From contig PXRN01000003.1 of NCBI GenBank assembly GCA_003021045.1, positions 180,536 through 244,535 on the forward strand: a stretch of 64,000 bases of DNA. Reading direction: 5' to 3'. Below are positions 52,362 to 61,696 of the stretch, piece after piece (positions within the stretch are counted from its first letter, which is position 1; each line of letters begins with the position of its first letter). This stretch comes from Halobacteriales archaeon QS_4_69_34 (GTDB lineage Archaea; Halobacteriota; Halobacteria; Halobacteriales; Halococcaceae). The notes below the pieces were generated by a model, which saw nothing but the letters and a program-made list of their open reading frames with translations, was not told where the DNA came from and did not search any database. A program made the translations under genes and the position numbers.

Positions 52362-53972
52362 GTGACCGACGGGAACCCGGAGTCCGACGGCCGGACGACC
52401 GACGATCGGACGACCGAGAGCCCGGCCGACGGCGATCCGGTCGAGGAGCTCCGCGAACGAAAACGGCGGGCGAGACTGGGCGGCGGCGAGGAGCGCATCG
52501 CCGCCCAGCACGAGAAAGGGAAACTAACCGCCCGCGAGCGGATCGAGTACTTTCTCGACGAGGACAGCTTCCGCGAGTTCGATCAGCTCCGGACCCACCG
52601 CTCGCACAACTTCGGCATGGAAGAGAGGCAGGTCCCGGGCGACGGCGTCGTGACGGGATACGGCGACGTGGACGGCCGGAAGGTGTTCGTCTTCGCCCAC
52701 GACTTCACGGTCTTCGGGGGCTCGCTCGGCGAAGTGTTCGCCGAGAAGGTCTGTAAGGTGATGGACGAGGCCCTGGAGGTCGGCGCCCCCATCGTCGGCC
52801 TCAACGACTCGGCAGGCGCACGCATCCAGGAGGGCATCGACTCGCTCGCGGGCTACGCCGAGATCTTCCACCGCAACCAGCTGGCCTCGGGCGTCGTCCC
52901 CCAGATCTCGGCGATCATGGGCCCGTGTGCGGGCGGGGCGGTCTACTCGCCCGCGATCACCGACTTCACCCTGATGGTCGAGGAGACCTCTCACATGTTC
53001 ATCACCGGCCCGCGGGTCATCGAGACCGTCACCGGCGAGGAGGTCTCCTTCGAGGAACTGGGCGGCGCGGCGACCCACACTGCCGAGAGCGGGGTCGCCC
53101 ACTTCACGGAAGTAGACGAGAAAGCGGCGCTCGACGACATCCGTCGCCTGCTCTCGTATCTGCCGGCGAACAACCTCGCCGATCCTCCCAGAACGGAGCC
53201 GACCGACGACCCCGGCCGCCGGGACGAGGAGCTCCGCGCGGCCGTCCCGGAGGCCCCACAGAAGCCCTACGACGCGACGAACGTGATCGAGCGCGTCGTC
53301 GACCGGGACACCTTCTTCGAGGTCGCCGGCCCCTACGCCAGAAACCTCGTCACCGGGTTCGCCCGGCTCGACGGCCTCCCGGTGGGGGTGGTGGCCAACC
53401 AGCCCCGCGTCAACGCGGGCACCCTCGACATCGACGCCTCGCTCAAGGGCTCGCGGTTCGTCCGCTTCTGTGATGCGTTCAACGTCCCGATCCTGACCTT
53501 CGTCGACGTTCCGGGCTTTATGCCCGGCACGGATCAGGAGCACGGCGGCATCATCAAACACGGCGCGAAGCTCCTCTATGCCTACTCGGAGGCGACCGTG
53601 CCCCTCCTCACCGTGATCACCCGCAAGGCCTACGGCGGGGCCTACGACGTGATGGCTTCCAAGCACGTCCGCGCGGACGTCAACTACGCGTGGCCTACCG
53701 CGGAGATCGCCGTCATGGGTCCGCAGGGCGCGGTGGGAGTGCTCTACGACGACGAGCTGGCGGCAGCCGACGACACCGAGGCCCGCCGCGAGGAGCTCAT
53801 CGAGGAGTACCGCGACGCGTTCGCCAACCCCTACACCGCTGCCGAGCGCGGCTTCGTCGACGACGTGCTCGAACCCCCCGCGACCCGCCCGCGGCTGATC
53901 GACGATCTCCACATGCTTCGAAGCAAGCGCGTCGACGGTCCGGACCGCAAGCACGGCAACATCCCGTTATAG
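52362..53972 (+). CDS. Acyl-CoA carboxylase (propionyl/acetyl-CoA) carboxyltransferase subunit
   Basis: A 536-residue protein with a GTG start at 52362. After an acidic leader the biotin-dependent carboxyltransferase fold follows: RERIEYFLDEDSFREFDQL, VFAHDFTVFGGSLGE, GLNDSAGARIQEGIDSLAGY, GPCAGGAVYSPAITDF, then the second crotonase unit with FVDVPGFMPGTDQEHGGIIK and RKAYGGAYDVMASKH. It moves CO2 from carboxybiotin to propionyl-CoA or acetyl-CoA. The biotin carboxylase-carrier subunit gene follows at 54127. Haloarchaeal homologues serve PHA precursor and propionate metabolism. Confidence 0.93.
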   Translation: MTDGNPESDGRTTDDRTTESPADGDPVEELRERKRRARLGGGEERIAAQHEKGKLTARERIEYFLDEDSFREFDQLRTHRSHNFGMEERQVPGDGVVTGYGDVDGRKVFVFAHDFTVFGGSLGEVFAEKVCKVMDEALEVGAPIVGLNDSAGARIQEGIDSLAGYAEIFHRNQLASGVVPQISAIMGPCAGGAVYSPAITDFTLMVEETSHMFITGPRVIETVTGEEVSFEELGGAATHTAESGVAHFTEVDEKAALDDIRRLLSYLPANNLADPPRTEPTDDPGRRDEELRAAVPEAPQKPYDATNVIERVVDRDTFFEVAGPYARNLVTGFARLDGLPVGVVANQPRVNAGTLDIDASLKGSRFVRFCDAFNVPILTFVDVPGFMPGTDQEHGGIIKHGAKLLYAYSEATVPLLTVITRKAYGGAYDVMASKHVRADVNYAWPTAEIAVMGPQGAVGVLYDDELAAADDTEARREELIEEYRDAFANPYTAAERGFVDDVLEPPATRPRLIDDLHMLRSKRVDGPDRKHGNIPL

Positions 53973-54090
53973 CACGTTCGTCGCTTCTCCCGTTCTCACC
54001 CGGCGCGACCAGAGATGGCCCTAGATGTGCAGTAACCGAAAGCTGTCAACCGAAGCGTGTGCCGCAGTTGACCGCGGCGGGCCATCGCAT

Positions 54091-54100
54091 GGTTTTATAC
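54091..54100 (+). promoter_or_regulatory. TATA box of the biotin carboxylase gene
   Basis: GGTTTTATAC has its centre about 30 bp upstream of ATG 54127, predicting a transcript starting within about 5 nt of the start codon. The gene may therefore have its own promoter besides read-through from the carboxyltransferase gene. Confidence 0.5.
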
Positions 54101-54126
54101 ATCGACTCCCGAAAGGGGCCACCGGA

Positions 54127-55989
54127 ATGTTCGAGAAGGTGCTGGTGGCGAACCGGGGCGAGATCGCGGTGCGCGTGATGCGCGCCTGCGAAGAGCTGGG
54201 CGTCGACACCGTCGCCGTCTACTCGGAGGCCGACACGAACGCGGGTCACGTCCGCTACGCCGACGAGGCCTACAACATCGGCCCGGCGCGCGCGGCCGAC
54301 TCCTACACCGACGGGGAGGCCGTCATCGAGGCCGCGAAGAAGGCCGACGCCGACGCGATCCATCCCGGGTACGGGTTCATGGCCGAGAACGCCGACTTCG
54401 CCGCCCGCGTCGAGGAGACCGACGGCGTTACCTGGATCGGCCCCTCGGCCGACGCGATGGAGCGCCTCGGCGAGAAGACGCACGCCCGTCAGGTGATGCG
54501 CGAGGCCGACGTGCCCATCGTCCCCGGGACCACCGAATCCGTCGAGGAGCCCGAACAGGTCCGCGAGTTCGGCGAGGAACACGGCTTCCCCGTCCTCATC
54601 AAGGCCGAGGGCGGAGGCGGCGGGATGGGCCAGGAGGTCGTCCATAGCCCCGACGAGGCCGAGGACCAGCTCGAAACCGCACAACGCGAGGGGGAGGCGT
54701 ACTTCTCGAACGCGTCGGTGTACCTCGAGCGGTTCCTCGACAACGCTCGCCACGTTGAGGTACAGATCCTCGCCGACCGGCACGGCAACGTTCGCCACCT
54801 CGGCGAACGGGACTGCTCGCTTCAGCGCCGCCAGCAGAAGGTCATCGAGGAGGGTCCCAGTCCCGCGCTCACCGATGACCTCCGGGCGAAAATCGCCGAG
54901 GCCGCCCGACGGGGGGCCGACGCCGGGAACTACTACAACGCCGGCACGTTCGAGTTTCTCGTCGAGGACGAGGGCCGCAACGACGACGGGCTGCTCGACG
55001 CCGACAGCGATTTCTACTTCCTCGAAGTGAATACGCGGATCCAGGTCGAACACACCGTCACCGAGGAACTCACCGGCATCGACATCGTGAAGTGGCAGAT
55101 CCGGGTCGCCGCCGACGAGGAACTCACCTTCGAGCAGGACGACGTGGAACTCGAGGGTCACGCGATGGAGTTCCGGATCAACGCCGAAAACGCCGCCGAG
55201 GAGTTCGCGCCCGCCACCGGCGGCGGGTTCGAGGTGTACGACCCGCCGGGCGGTATCGGCGTCCGCGTCGACGACGCCCCCCGGCAGGGCGACGACCTCG
55301 TCACCAACTACGACTCGATGATCGCGAAGCTCATCACCTGGGGAGAAGACCGCGAGGAGTGCGTCGCCCGCGGCAAGCGCGCGCTCGCGGACTACGACAT
55401 CCAGGGCTTCCCCACGATCATCCCGTTCCACCGGCTGATGCTCACCGACGAACCGTTCCTCGAAGGTCGACACACTACCAAATACCTCGACGAGGATCTG
55501 GACCCCGAGCGCATCGACGAGGCCCAACAGCGCTGGGGGCCGGGCGAGGAGAGCGCCGCAGCGACGGCCGACGGCGAGGTCACCGAGCGCGAGTTCGTCG
55601 TCGAGGTCAACGGCAAGCGCTTCGAGGTCAATCTGGAGGAACGCGGCGCACCACCGATCGGCACCGCGAGCGGGGGTGCGAGCGCCGGGTCTGACGGCTC
55701 CGGCGGTGGCGGCGGTGGCAGCAGCGGTAGTAGCAGTAGCGGCGGCGGTGGCGGCGGCCAGACCGTCACCGCCGAGGGCGAGCGCATCACCGCGGAGATG
55801 CAGGGTACCATCCTCTCGATCGACGTCGAGGAGGGCGGGGAGGTCGCCGCGGGCGACGTGCTCTGCGTGCTCGAAGCGATGAAGATGGAAAACGACGTGG
55901 TCGCCTCCCGCGGCGGGACGGTCGCGGAGATCCCCGTCGCCGAAGGCGACTCGGTCGACATGGGCGACGTGCTCTGCGTGCTGGACTGA
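54127..55989 (+). CDS. Acyl-CoA carboxylase biotin carboxylase and biotin carrier subunit
   Basis: A 620-residue fusion. The biotin carboxylase half (residues 1-450) starts [20 protein letters not shown]. It has the ATP-grasp Gly-rich loop [41 protein letters not shown] and [16 protein letters not shown] Gly/Ser-rich linker (about 525-545) precedes the carrier domain with the biotinylation site [11 protein letters not shown]. It carboxylates its own biotin with bicarbonate and ATP for the carboxyltransferase encoded upstream. The small PccX subunit reported for some haloarchaea is not seen next to it. Confidence 0.95.
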   Translation: MFEKVLVANRGEIAVRVMRACEELGVDTVAVYSEADTNAGHVRYADEAYNIGPARAADSYTDGEAVIEAAKKADADAIHPGYGFMAENADFAARVEETDGVTWIGPSADAMERLGEKTHARQVMREADVPIVPGTTESVEEPEQVREFGEEHGFPVLIKAEGGGGGMGQEVVHSPDEAEDQLETAQREGEAYFSNASVYLERFLDNARHVEVQILADRHGNVRHLGERDCSLQRRQQKVIEEGPSPALTDDLRAKIAEAARRGADAGNYYNAGTFEFLVEDEGRNDDGLLDADSDFYFLEVNTRIQVEHTVTEELTGIDIVKWQIRVAADEELTFEQDDVELEGHAMEFRINAENAAEEFAPATGGGFEVYDPPGGIGVRVDDAPRQGDDLVTNYDSMIAKLITWGEDREECVARGKRALADYDIQGFPTIIPFHRLMLTDEPFLEGRHTTKYLDEDLDPERIDEAQQRWGPGEESAAATADGEVTEREFVVEVNGKRFEVNLEERGAPPIGTASGGASAGSDGSGGGGGGSSGSSSSGGGGGGQTVTAEGERITAEMQGTILSIDVEEGGEVAAGDVLCVLEAMKMENDVVASRGGTVAEIPVAEGDSVDMGDVLCVLD

Positions 55990-56021
55990 ACACCCACTTC
56001 CTTGCGCGGGGTCCTCGTCGC

Positions 56022-56300
56022 TCACGCCCACTTTTTTACAGGGGTTCTCCGTCGCTCGTGCCTGCGGCACTCGCTTTGCCGAACCCCCTGCAAAAACTTG
56101 GAGGAAAAGGCCGCGCTCCCGCCCTCACTTCGTCCCCGTGAGTAGCGAGGGACGTCCCTCGGACCGTGCGAACGGGCGGCTTTGCCGCCCGTGAGCAGAC
56201 GAAGCGAACGGGGGCTCGGAGCGCCTCGCTCCGGCGGTCGGTCGTCCGCTCGCGGGAGAACTGCTTGTCCGCCCGCCCCCACCGTGGCCGTACCGCGACC
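56022..56300. repeat. Dispersed repeat A with palindrome, upstream of priS
   Basis: Arms TTTTTACAGGGGTT (56033-56046) and AACCCCCTGCAAAAA (56082-56096) flank a 35-nt loop (CTCCGTCGCTCGTGCCTGCG, and further). The flanks CTCACGCCCAC (left) and GGAGGAAAAGGCCGCG (right) recur in inverted order at repeat B (59050-59140). Further right, CTCGCGGGAGAACTGCT (56250-56266) recurs inverted at about 58999-59016. CGGTCGGTCGTCCGCTCGCGG (21 bp, 56235-56255) recurs in direct orientation at 59032-59052. No gene is seen in 55990-56502. Confidence 0.7.
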
Positions 56301-56502
56301 GCGCCACCGAGCCCGCCGGCCCGCACCGCGCGGACCTCCTCGATCCGCCGGGACCACAAACCGCGGGACTGCGACCGCACCCGTCCGCAACCGTCTGTCG
56401 CCGGCCTCGGCCGCCGGTTGTCTCTCTTCGAGTGCAACGTGCGATCCAGCCGACCGGGGGAGCGAAAGCGCCTTTGTGCCGCTCGCCCTCGGCACGGGCG
56501 GC

Positions 56503-57681
56503 ATGGAGGAGCGCACGCGCCTCTACTTGCGGGGGCGCTTTCGTGATCACTACCGGCGGAGCGAGCCCGCGCCACCGCCCGACGCCGACGCGCGCGAGTG
56601 GGGATACGTCCCGTGGACCGCCGGCCCCGGATCGACGATGGTCCGCCACAAGTCCCTGCTCGGGATGGGCGACCTCGGGGACTTTCTCGCGCGCGAGCGC
56701 CCCTGCCACGTCTACTTCTCGGCGGGCCGGTACGACGATCCCGGCGCGGATACGATGGCGGCGAAGGGCTGGCGCGGCTCCGATCTGATCTTCGATCTCG
56801 ACGCCGACCACCTCCCGAGCGTGACCCTCGGCGAGGATTCGTACGGAACGATGCTCGAAAAGTGCAAGGAGGCGCTCCTGCGCCTGCTCGACTTTCTGGA
56901 GGACGACTTCGGCTTCGAAGACCTCACCGTGGTCTTCTCGGGCGGACGTGGCTACCACGTCCACGTCCGCGATCCCGCGGTGCAGGGCCTCGAACGGGAC
57001 GCCCGCCGGGAGGTCGTCGACTACGTCCGCGGGATCGGCCTCGACCTCGACGCGCTCGTCGCCGAGCAGGCAGTGGGGGGCACCGCGGGGCGGGAGAGTC
57101 CGGCGCGAAAGCGTACCCTCCCGACCGCGGGCGGCTGGAGTGCGCGCGCTCACCGCCACCTCCTGAGCTTCGTCGACGACCTGCTCGCGGCCGAGGAACG
57201 CGAAGCGCTCGCCCGCCTCCGGGAGTTCGAGGGCGTCGGCGAGAAGCGGGCCGCCGCCGCGCTGCGCGCCGCCCGCGAGAACTACGACGCGATCGCGGCC
57301 GGTAACGTCGACGTCCACCCCGCCTTCGTCGGCGTGGCCGAGCGTCTGCTGCCCGACGTGATCGCGGCGGACAACGCGCCGATCGACGAGCCCGTTACGA
57401 CCGACACCAACCGGCTGATCCGCCTCCCAGGGAGTCTCCACGGCGGGTCCGGACTCCGCGTCCGCCGGATCGATCGCGACGACATCGACGGGTTCGATCC
57501 GTTCACGGACGCGATCCCGGGGACCTTTCGCGGACAGGAGATCACCGTCGAGCTGCCCGAGGAAGCTCGGGTGGAGCTGGGCGGCGATAGCTTTACACTC
57601 CCGGCGGGCACACGTCGCGTTCGGGAGTACGCGGGCGTGTTCCTGATGGCACGCGGCCGCGCCGAGAAGGGCGAAGAATGA
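56503..57681 (+). CDS. priS: DNA primase small (catalytic) subunit PriS
   Basis: A 392-residue AEP-family replicative primase. ATG at 56503 begins MEERTRLYLRGRFRDHY. Catalytic aspartates are in SDLIFDLDADH (about residues 87-97), the Ser-Gly-x-His strand is FSGGRGYHVHVRD, and the third motif is in TDTNRLIRLPGSLHG. Together with PriL it makes RNA-DNA primers for chromosome replication. It overlaps the GINS gene by 4 bp (ATGA), as in many archaea. The pair is enclosed by repeats A and B. Confidence 0.95.
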   Translation: MEERTRLYLRGRFRDHYRRSEPAPPPDADAREWGYVPWTAGPGSTMVRHKSLLGMGDLGDFLARERPCHVYFSAGRYDDPGADTMAAKGWRGSDLIFDLDADHLPSVTLGEDSYGTMLEKCKEALLRLLDFLEDDFGFEDLTVVFSGGRGYHVHVRDPAVQGLERDARREVVDYVRGIGLDLDALVAEQAVGGTAGRESPARKRTLPTAGGWSARAHRHLLSFVDDLLAAEEREALARLREFEGVGEKRAAAALRAARENYDAIAAGNVDVHPAFVGVAERLLPDVIAADNAPIDEPVTTDTNRLIRLPGSLHGGSGLRVRRIDRDDIDGFDPFTDAIPGTFRGQEITVELPEEARVELGGDSFTLPAGTRRVREYAGVFLMARGRAEKGEE

Positions 57682-58658
57682 ACCTCGACGAACTCCGGTC
57701 CGCGCGGAGCCGCGAGCGCCAGACCGACAGTCTCCAGCACCTCTCGGAGTCCTTCTACGCCGACGTGGGGGCGTTCATCGCGGAGCTGCGCGCCGAGCGC
57801 GAGCGGGCCGCCGCCGCGGCCGACGACCCCTTCGACGCGCCCGAGGTCCGCCGGCTGAGCGACGACATCGAGACCGCCGAGGCCACGGTAGAAGCGCTCT
57901 ACGAGCGCCGTGTCGGCAAGCTCGTCAAGCAGGCCAGCCTCGCGGCCGCCGGCATGGCGACCGACGACGACGGCCTCACCGCCGAGGAGGGAGACCTCAC
58001 CGCGGCGCTCGTCGAGGCCATCGAGGACAACCGCCGGCGCGTCCTCGACGACGTGCTCGCCGAGGCCGACTCGACGGCCCCGGCCGACGATGCAGGAACC
58101 GAGACGGCCGGCGGGGCGGCAGTCGGCGAGCCAGCAGTCGACGGGACAGCGGGCGTGGTCGACGACCCGTCCCCGACCTCGAAGCCAGCTACCGCCGACA
58201 CCACCGAGCCGGCGACCGACTCGACGCCATCCGACGGGACTGAGCCGGCCGACGGCGTGAACGCCCGGCCCGGCGAGTCGACGGCGGGCAGTGCGGCCGA
58301 CGCGATGGGCCCCGGCGGCGCACCAGCCGGTGACCCGCTCCGTGATGGAGGGTCGGCCACCGCGGCGGCCGATACGGCCGACGCGCCGACCGGGGCGGCC
58401 GAGGCGACCGAGGCCGCCGACGCGGGATCGGCCGACGGTGGCGCGCCGGCCGGTGACACAGCCGATCACGGGAACGCAACCGCCCGCGGGACCGGAGCCG
58501 ACGACACCGACAGGACGACCGTGCGCATCACACAGGACGTCGGCGAGATCCTCGGCGTCGACGAGCGCACCTACGAGCTTTCCGCCGAAGACGTCGTGAC
58601 TCTACCCGCGGTGAACGCGACGCCGCTGCTCGATCGCGACGCGGCCGAACAGCTCTGA
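57678..58658 (+). CDS. GINS complex subunit (archaeal Gins51-type)
   Basis: A 326-residue protein. The N-terminal helical GINS A-domain covers about residues 1-130 (MNLDELRSARSRERQTDSLQ, YERRVGKLVKQASLAA, LVEAIEDNRRRVLDDVL). A long Ala/Thr/Asp/Gly-rich disordered linker fills about 135-275. The C-terminal B-domain returns with TVRITQDVGEILGVDERTYE and LSAEDVVTLPAVNATPLL. With MCM and GAN/Cdc45 it forms the replicative CMG-like helicase. The linker is unusually long compared with most archaeal homologues but is typical of haloarchaeal expansions. Confidence 0.88.
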   Translation: MNLDELRSARSRERQTDSLQHLSESFYADVGAFIAELRAERERAAAAADDPFDAPEVRRLSDDIETAEATVEALYERRVGKLVKQASLAAAGMATDDDGLTAEEGDLTAALVEAIEDNRRRVLDDVLAEADSTAPADDAGTETAGGAAVGEPAVDGTAGVVDDPSPTSKPATADTTEPATDSTPSDGTEPADGVNARPGESTAGSAADAMGPGGAPAGDPLRDGGSATAAADTADAPTGAAEATEAADAGSADGGAPAGDTADHGNATARGTGADDTDRTTVRITQDVGEILGVDERTYELSAEDVVTLPAVNATPLLDRDAAEQL

Positions 58659-58929
58659 GCACCGCGGCCGTCCCCGTCGTGCGTTCTCGTACACGGCACG
58701 CCCAGGCCCACCACCGGCCCGACCTAGCGTCCTCGCCGTTGGCGCATCCGGCTCGATCTGCACTTCCGAAGCCCTCATCCGCCGGCCGACCACCGCGGCT
58801 GCCACGGCCGCTGACAGGCGGTGATCGTGCGGTCTCGGGTTCGGGCATGAGGGTCACGTAGCGGCCGGTTTGCGGTCTTGGCGGATCGGGGCGAGGACCG
58901 GGCGGCGTGGGGCGGGCCGAGGGCTCGAC

Positions 58930-59140
58930 AGTGTGGTCGCGGTGCGGGTGCGGCACGGTACGGAAGCGGCGCGATCGCGGTGCGGAGGCGGTGCGAACGA
59001 GCAGTTCTCCCGCGAGTTCCCGCCCTCCCTTCGGTCGGTCGTCCGCTCGCGGCCTTTTCCTCCAGGTTTTTGCAGGGGGTCCTCCGTCGCTCGTGCCTGC
59101 AGCACTCGCTCCGCCGAACCCCCTGCAAAAAGTGGGCGTG
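58930..59140. repeat. Dispersed repeat B with perfect 14-bp palindrome arms, downstream of GINS
   Basis: TTTTTGCAGGGGGT (59067-59080) and ACCCCCTGCAAAAA (59118-59131) are exact inverted arms around a 37-nt loop. The flanks (GCGGCCTTTTCCTCCA on the left, GTGGGCGTGA on the right) are the reverse complement of the flanks of repeat A. The loop (CTCCGTCGCTCGTGCCTGCA...) is in the same orientation as in A. A GCGGTGCGG-rich block lies at 58930-58995. The element fills the non-coding gap 58659-59150 and ends next to the GNAT gene stop codon, where it could also act as a terminator. Confidence 0.72.
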
Positions 59141-59150
59141 AAAGCGGAGT

Positions 59151-59657
59151 CTATCTCCGGACGAACTCCGAGAGCCGGCGGCGGAGGCCACCGCTGTCGC
59201 CGAGCTTGAGGTAGTAGGCCGCGCCGCCGTCCTCGTAGTAGCGGTCGATGCGGCGCTCGACCGCGAAGCCGACGTGCTCGTAGAAGGCGATGGCGGCCTC
59301 GTTGCTCGCGCGGGCATGACAGGACACGGTGGCGTGGTCCTCGGCGACGGCAGCGACGAGCCGCCGGCCGAACCCCTCGCCGCGGTGAGCCGGGTCGACG
59401 GCCAGAAAGAGGATGTAGCCGTCCCGGCGGGTGGCGACGAACGCGACGAGCTTGCCGTCGTCGAGCGTCCCCTCGGCCCCGCGAGCGCCGGCGAGCAGGA
59501 GGTCGACGGTGGCGCGGCGGTAGGCGTCGTCGAAGAAGCTCCGGCGCTGCTTGAGCACGCCCTCCTCGCGGCGGATGCGCTCTTTGAGCTCCCACGCGGC
59601 GTCGACGAAGACGTCGCTGCCCGGGCCGGCGACGCGGGCCGTGATGTCGACGCTCAC
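59151..59657 (-). CDS. GNAT family N-acetyltransferase
   Basis: A 168-residue protein with a GTG start at 59657. The acetyl-CoA site is in ILFLAVDPAHRGEGFGRRLV (the R/Q-x-x-G-x-G/A loop), followed by ASNEAAIAFYEHVGFAVERR, the classical second half of GNAT enzymes. It could acetylate a protein N terminus (RimI type) or a small amine. The TATA box at 59681-59690 places the transcript start at the GTG, so the mRNA should be leaderless, which decides the start. Confidence 0.87.
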   Translation of the reverse strand: MSVDITARVAGPGSDVFVDAAWELKERIRREEGVLKQRRSFFDDAYRRATVDLLLAGARGAEGTLDDGKLVAFVATRRDGYILFLAVDPAHRGEGFGRRLVAAVAEDHATVSCHARASNEAAIAFYEHVGFAVERRIDRYYEDGGAAYYLKLGDSGGLRRRLSEFVRR

Positions 59658-59680
59658 TGCGCCACATCTAACAGGTGGGT

Positions 59681-59690
59681 GATTATAACT
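59681..59690 (-). promoter_or_regulatory. TATA box of the GNAT gene (leaderless)
   Basis: The minus strand reads AGTTATAATC, centred 28 bp upstream of the GTG start at 59657. Confidence 0.6.
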
Positions 59691-59875
59691 CCACCGCCCG
59701 GGGACCTGCTGTCTTCCGAATCTCGGGCCCGCCATCGGTCGTCGCCGATACCGGCGCGTCCGCCGTGCCCGTACTGTGCGATCGGAACGGGACCTCCGCC
59801 GAGCGGGAGCGGGCCGTTCGCGAGGCGACGGTCCGAGGCGCCCTCGTATGCGAAACCTTTTCGATCCGGACGGGT

Positions 59876-60835
59876 ATGATCGAAATCATGTCATCGGATG
59901 GGGCCGTGACGGGGGGCGATGGAGCCAGCGGAAGCGGGACCGACGAGGCCGCCACGATACAGCGGGCAAGGCGAGATGCCCGCGAGACGATCCGGCAGTC
60001 GCTGATCACCGGCGCGGCGCTCGCGGTCCCGCTCGTCGTCACGCTGATCGTGGTCACGTTCGCGCTGAACTTCTTCGCGGGCCTGCTCGAACCGGTGGTC
60101 GTCGTGGCCGACGCGCTCGGGCTCTCGGAGTTCGGCTCGGCGGTGTTCATCCAGCTCGCCACCGTACTGGCACTCGTCGCGACGGTCGCGCTCGTGGGGT
60201 TCGTCGCCGAGCATACGGTCGATCGACAGATCGCGGACCGCTTTCACTCGGTCTTCGAGACCGTCCCCGTAGTGGGGGCGGTCTACCGGAGCTTTCGCCG
60301 GATGGGCGACGTGCTCGCCGAGAGCGACACCGAGAGCTTCCAGGAGGTAAAAATCGTCGAGTACCCCGCCGAGGGATCCTACACCGTCGGCTTCCTGACC
60401 GCCGACACGCCCCCCGCCATTCGGGAGAGCGCGGGCCACGAGACGATGTGGACGCTGTTCGTGCCGATGGCCCCGAACCCCGTCATGGGCGGATTCGTCG
60501 TTTACCTCCCCGACGAGCGCGTCCACGACGTTGCGATGACCGTCGAGGAGGGCATCAGGGCGGTCGTCACCAGCGGCGTCGCCACCAGCGCGGACGGGGA
60601 CACGTCGGCGGTCCCGACCGAGCGACTGCGGCGGCTCGGCCTCGAGGGGTCGACCGAGCACCCCGGACCAGCCGGCGCGAGTGAGGACTCCCCGGCCGAG
60701 GAGACGCCGTCGGAACGATCGACCGACGCGGGCTCCGCGGACGAGGACACGACGGCGGAATCGGTGGCCGACGAGGACACGGAATCGGAGGAAGCGAGCG
60801 ATCCCGTGAAGACGACCCCGGGCGAGCGCGGATGA
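59876..60835 (+). CDS. DUF502 family membrane protein
   Basis: A 319-residue protein. Two membrane helices (about residues 43-68 and 84-108) are followed by GFVAEHTVDRQIADRFHSVF, VPVVGAVYRSFRRMGDVL, then EVKIVEYPAEGSYTVGFLT and FVPMAPNPVMGGFVVYLPDE, the core of DUF502. The last 75 residues are an acidic Ser/Glu/Asp tail. The function of the family is unknown; a role at the envelope is likely. An ATG 4 codons downstream (59888) is an alternative start. It overlaps the archease gene by 4 bp. Confidence 0.85.
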   Translation: MIEIMSSDGAVTGGDGASGSGTDEAATIQRARRDARETIRQSLITGAALAVPLVVTLIVVTFALNFFAGLLEPVVVVADALGLSEFGSAVFIQLATVLALVATVALVGFVAEHTVDRQIADRFHSVFETVPVVGAVYRSFRRMGDVLAESDTESFQEVKIVEYPAEGSYTVGFLTADTPPAIRESAGHETMWTLFVPMAPNPVMGGFVVYLPDERVHDVAMTVEEGIRAVVTSGVATSADGDTSAVPTERLRRLGLEGSTEHPGPAGASEDSPAEETPSERSTDAGSADEDTTAESVADEDTESEEASDPVKTTPGERG

Positions 60836-61329
60836 GCTTCGCGCTGCGCGAGCACACCGCCGACGTCGCCGTCGCGGCGACCGGTACGAGCCTCGGGGAG
60901 ACCTTCGCCGCGGTCGCCGAGGGGCTGGCGGCAGCGATGTGCGAGGCGATCCCCGAGAGCGATCCGGCGGACGACCGGGTGGACGGTGACCGAAAAGACG
61001 GCCTCGGAGCGAGTCGCTTCGACCTCGCGGTTCGGGCGGAGGGCCGCGAGGCACTGCTGTACGACTACCTCGACGAGCTCATCTACCAGCGCGACGTGCG
61101 CGGCGTGCTCCCGGTCGACAACCGGGCGACCGTTCGCTGCGAGGAGGGGAGAGTGGGCGGCGAGGCAACGGGCGACGGAGGAGACGAGCAGTGGGCGATC
61201 GAGGCGAGCGCGCGCGGCGTCCCGCTCGACGCGATCGACGCGCGGGAGGTCAAGGCCGTGACTTACTCGGAGATGGCCATCGAGGAGCGCGACGGTGGCT
61301 GGCGGGCCTACGTCGTCTTCGACGTCTGA
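60832..61329 (+). CDS. Archease (RtcB activator)
   Basis: A 165-residue protein. REHTADVAVAATGTSLGETF contains the conserved metal-site Asp, and EALLYDYLDELIYQRDV with AVTYSEMAIEERDG ends in the family pattern. Archease speeds guanylylation of the RNA ligase RtcB, encoded 368 bp downstream, and so supports tRNA splicing. A Gly/Glu-rich loop around residues 105-115 is a lineage insertion. ATG at 60832 overlaps the DUF502 stop codon, so the two are co-translated. Confidence 0.92.
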   Translation: MSFALREHTADVAVAATGTSLGETFAAVAEGLAAAMCEAIPESDPADDRVDGDRKDGLGASRFDLAVRAEGREALLYDYLDELIYQRDVRGVLPVDNRATVRCEEGRVGGEATGDGGDEQWAIEASARGVPLDAIDAREVKAVTYSEMAIEERDGGWRAYVVFDV

Positions 61330-61696
61330 GTACCGATCCGGCCGACTGCAACCGGCTGACGAGCACCACCGATCGTCGGGTGGAGCCGGCGGCGTCGGGT
61401 GGAAGCGGTCGGCGCGCGAGGGGCCCGGCGCGGGCGACCCGAGCGAGCGAATCGGCCGGGGAGGCGTGTGGCAGTTGCGGTCCGCGGTGGCTGCGGTGGG
61501 TGCGGTCTCTCGGGTGTATCGGCACTCGCGGTTGCGTTTCGCTTCGACCGCTTTAGCCGTGTCCGAAGTTCGAATCGACCGATATGCTCGGCGTGATCGC
61601 GCTCTTGTGTGACCGGCGACTCGCGGCCACCCCAACGGTAGTCCATCGACCGCGTGGAGGCGAAACCTATTCCGAACGCGGCGACGAACGTCGAGT
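61330..61696. other. Intergenic region between archease and rtcB
   Basis: No gene or RNA is recognised. GTCGGGTGGA occurs twice (around 61376 and 61394), and a GCGGT-rich run lies near 61483-61512. A promoter for rtcB is expected, but no clear TATA box stands out. Confidence 0.3.
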
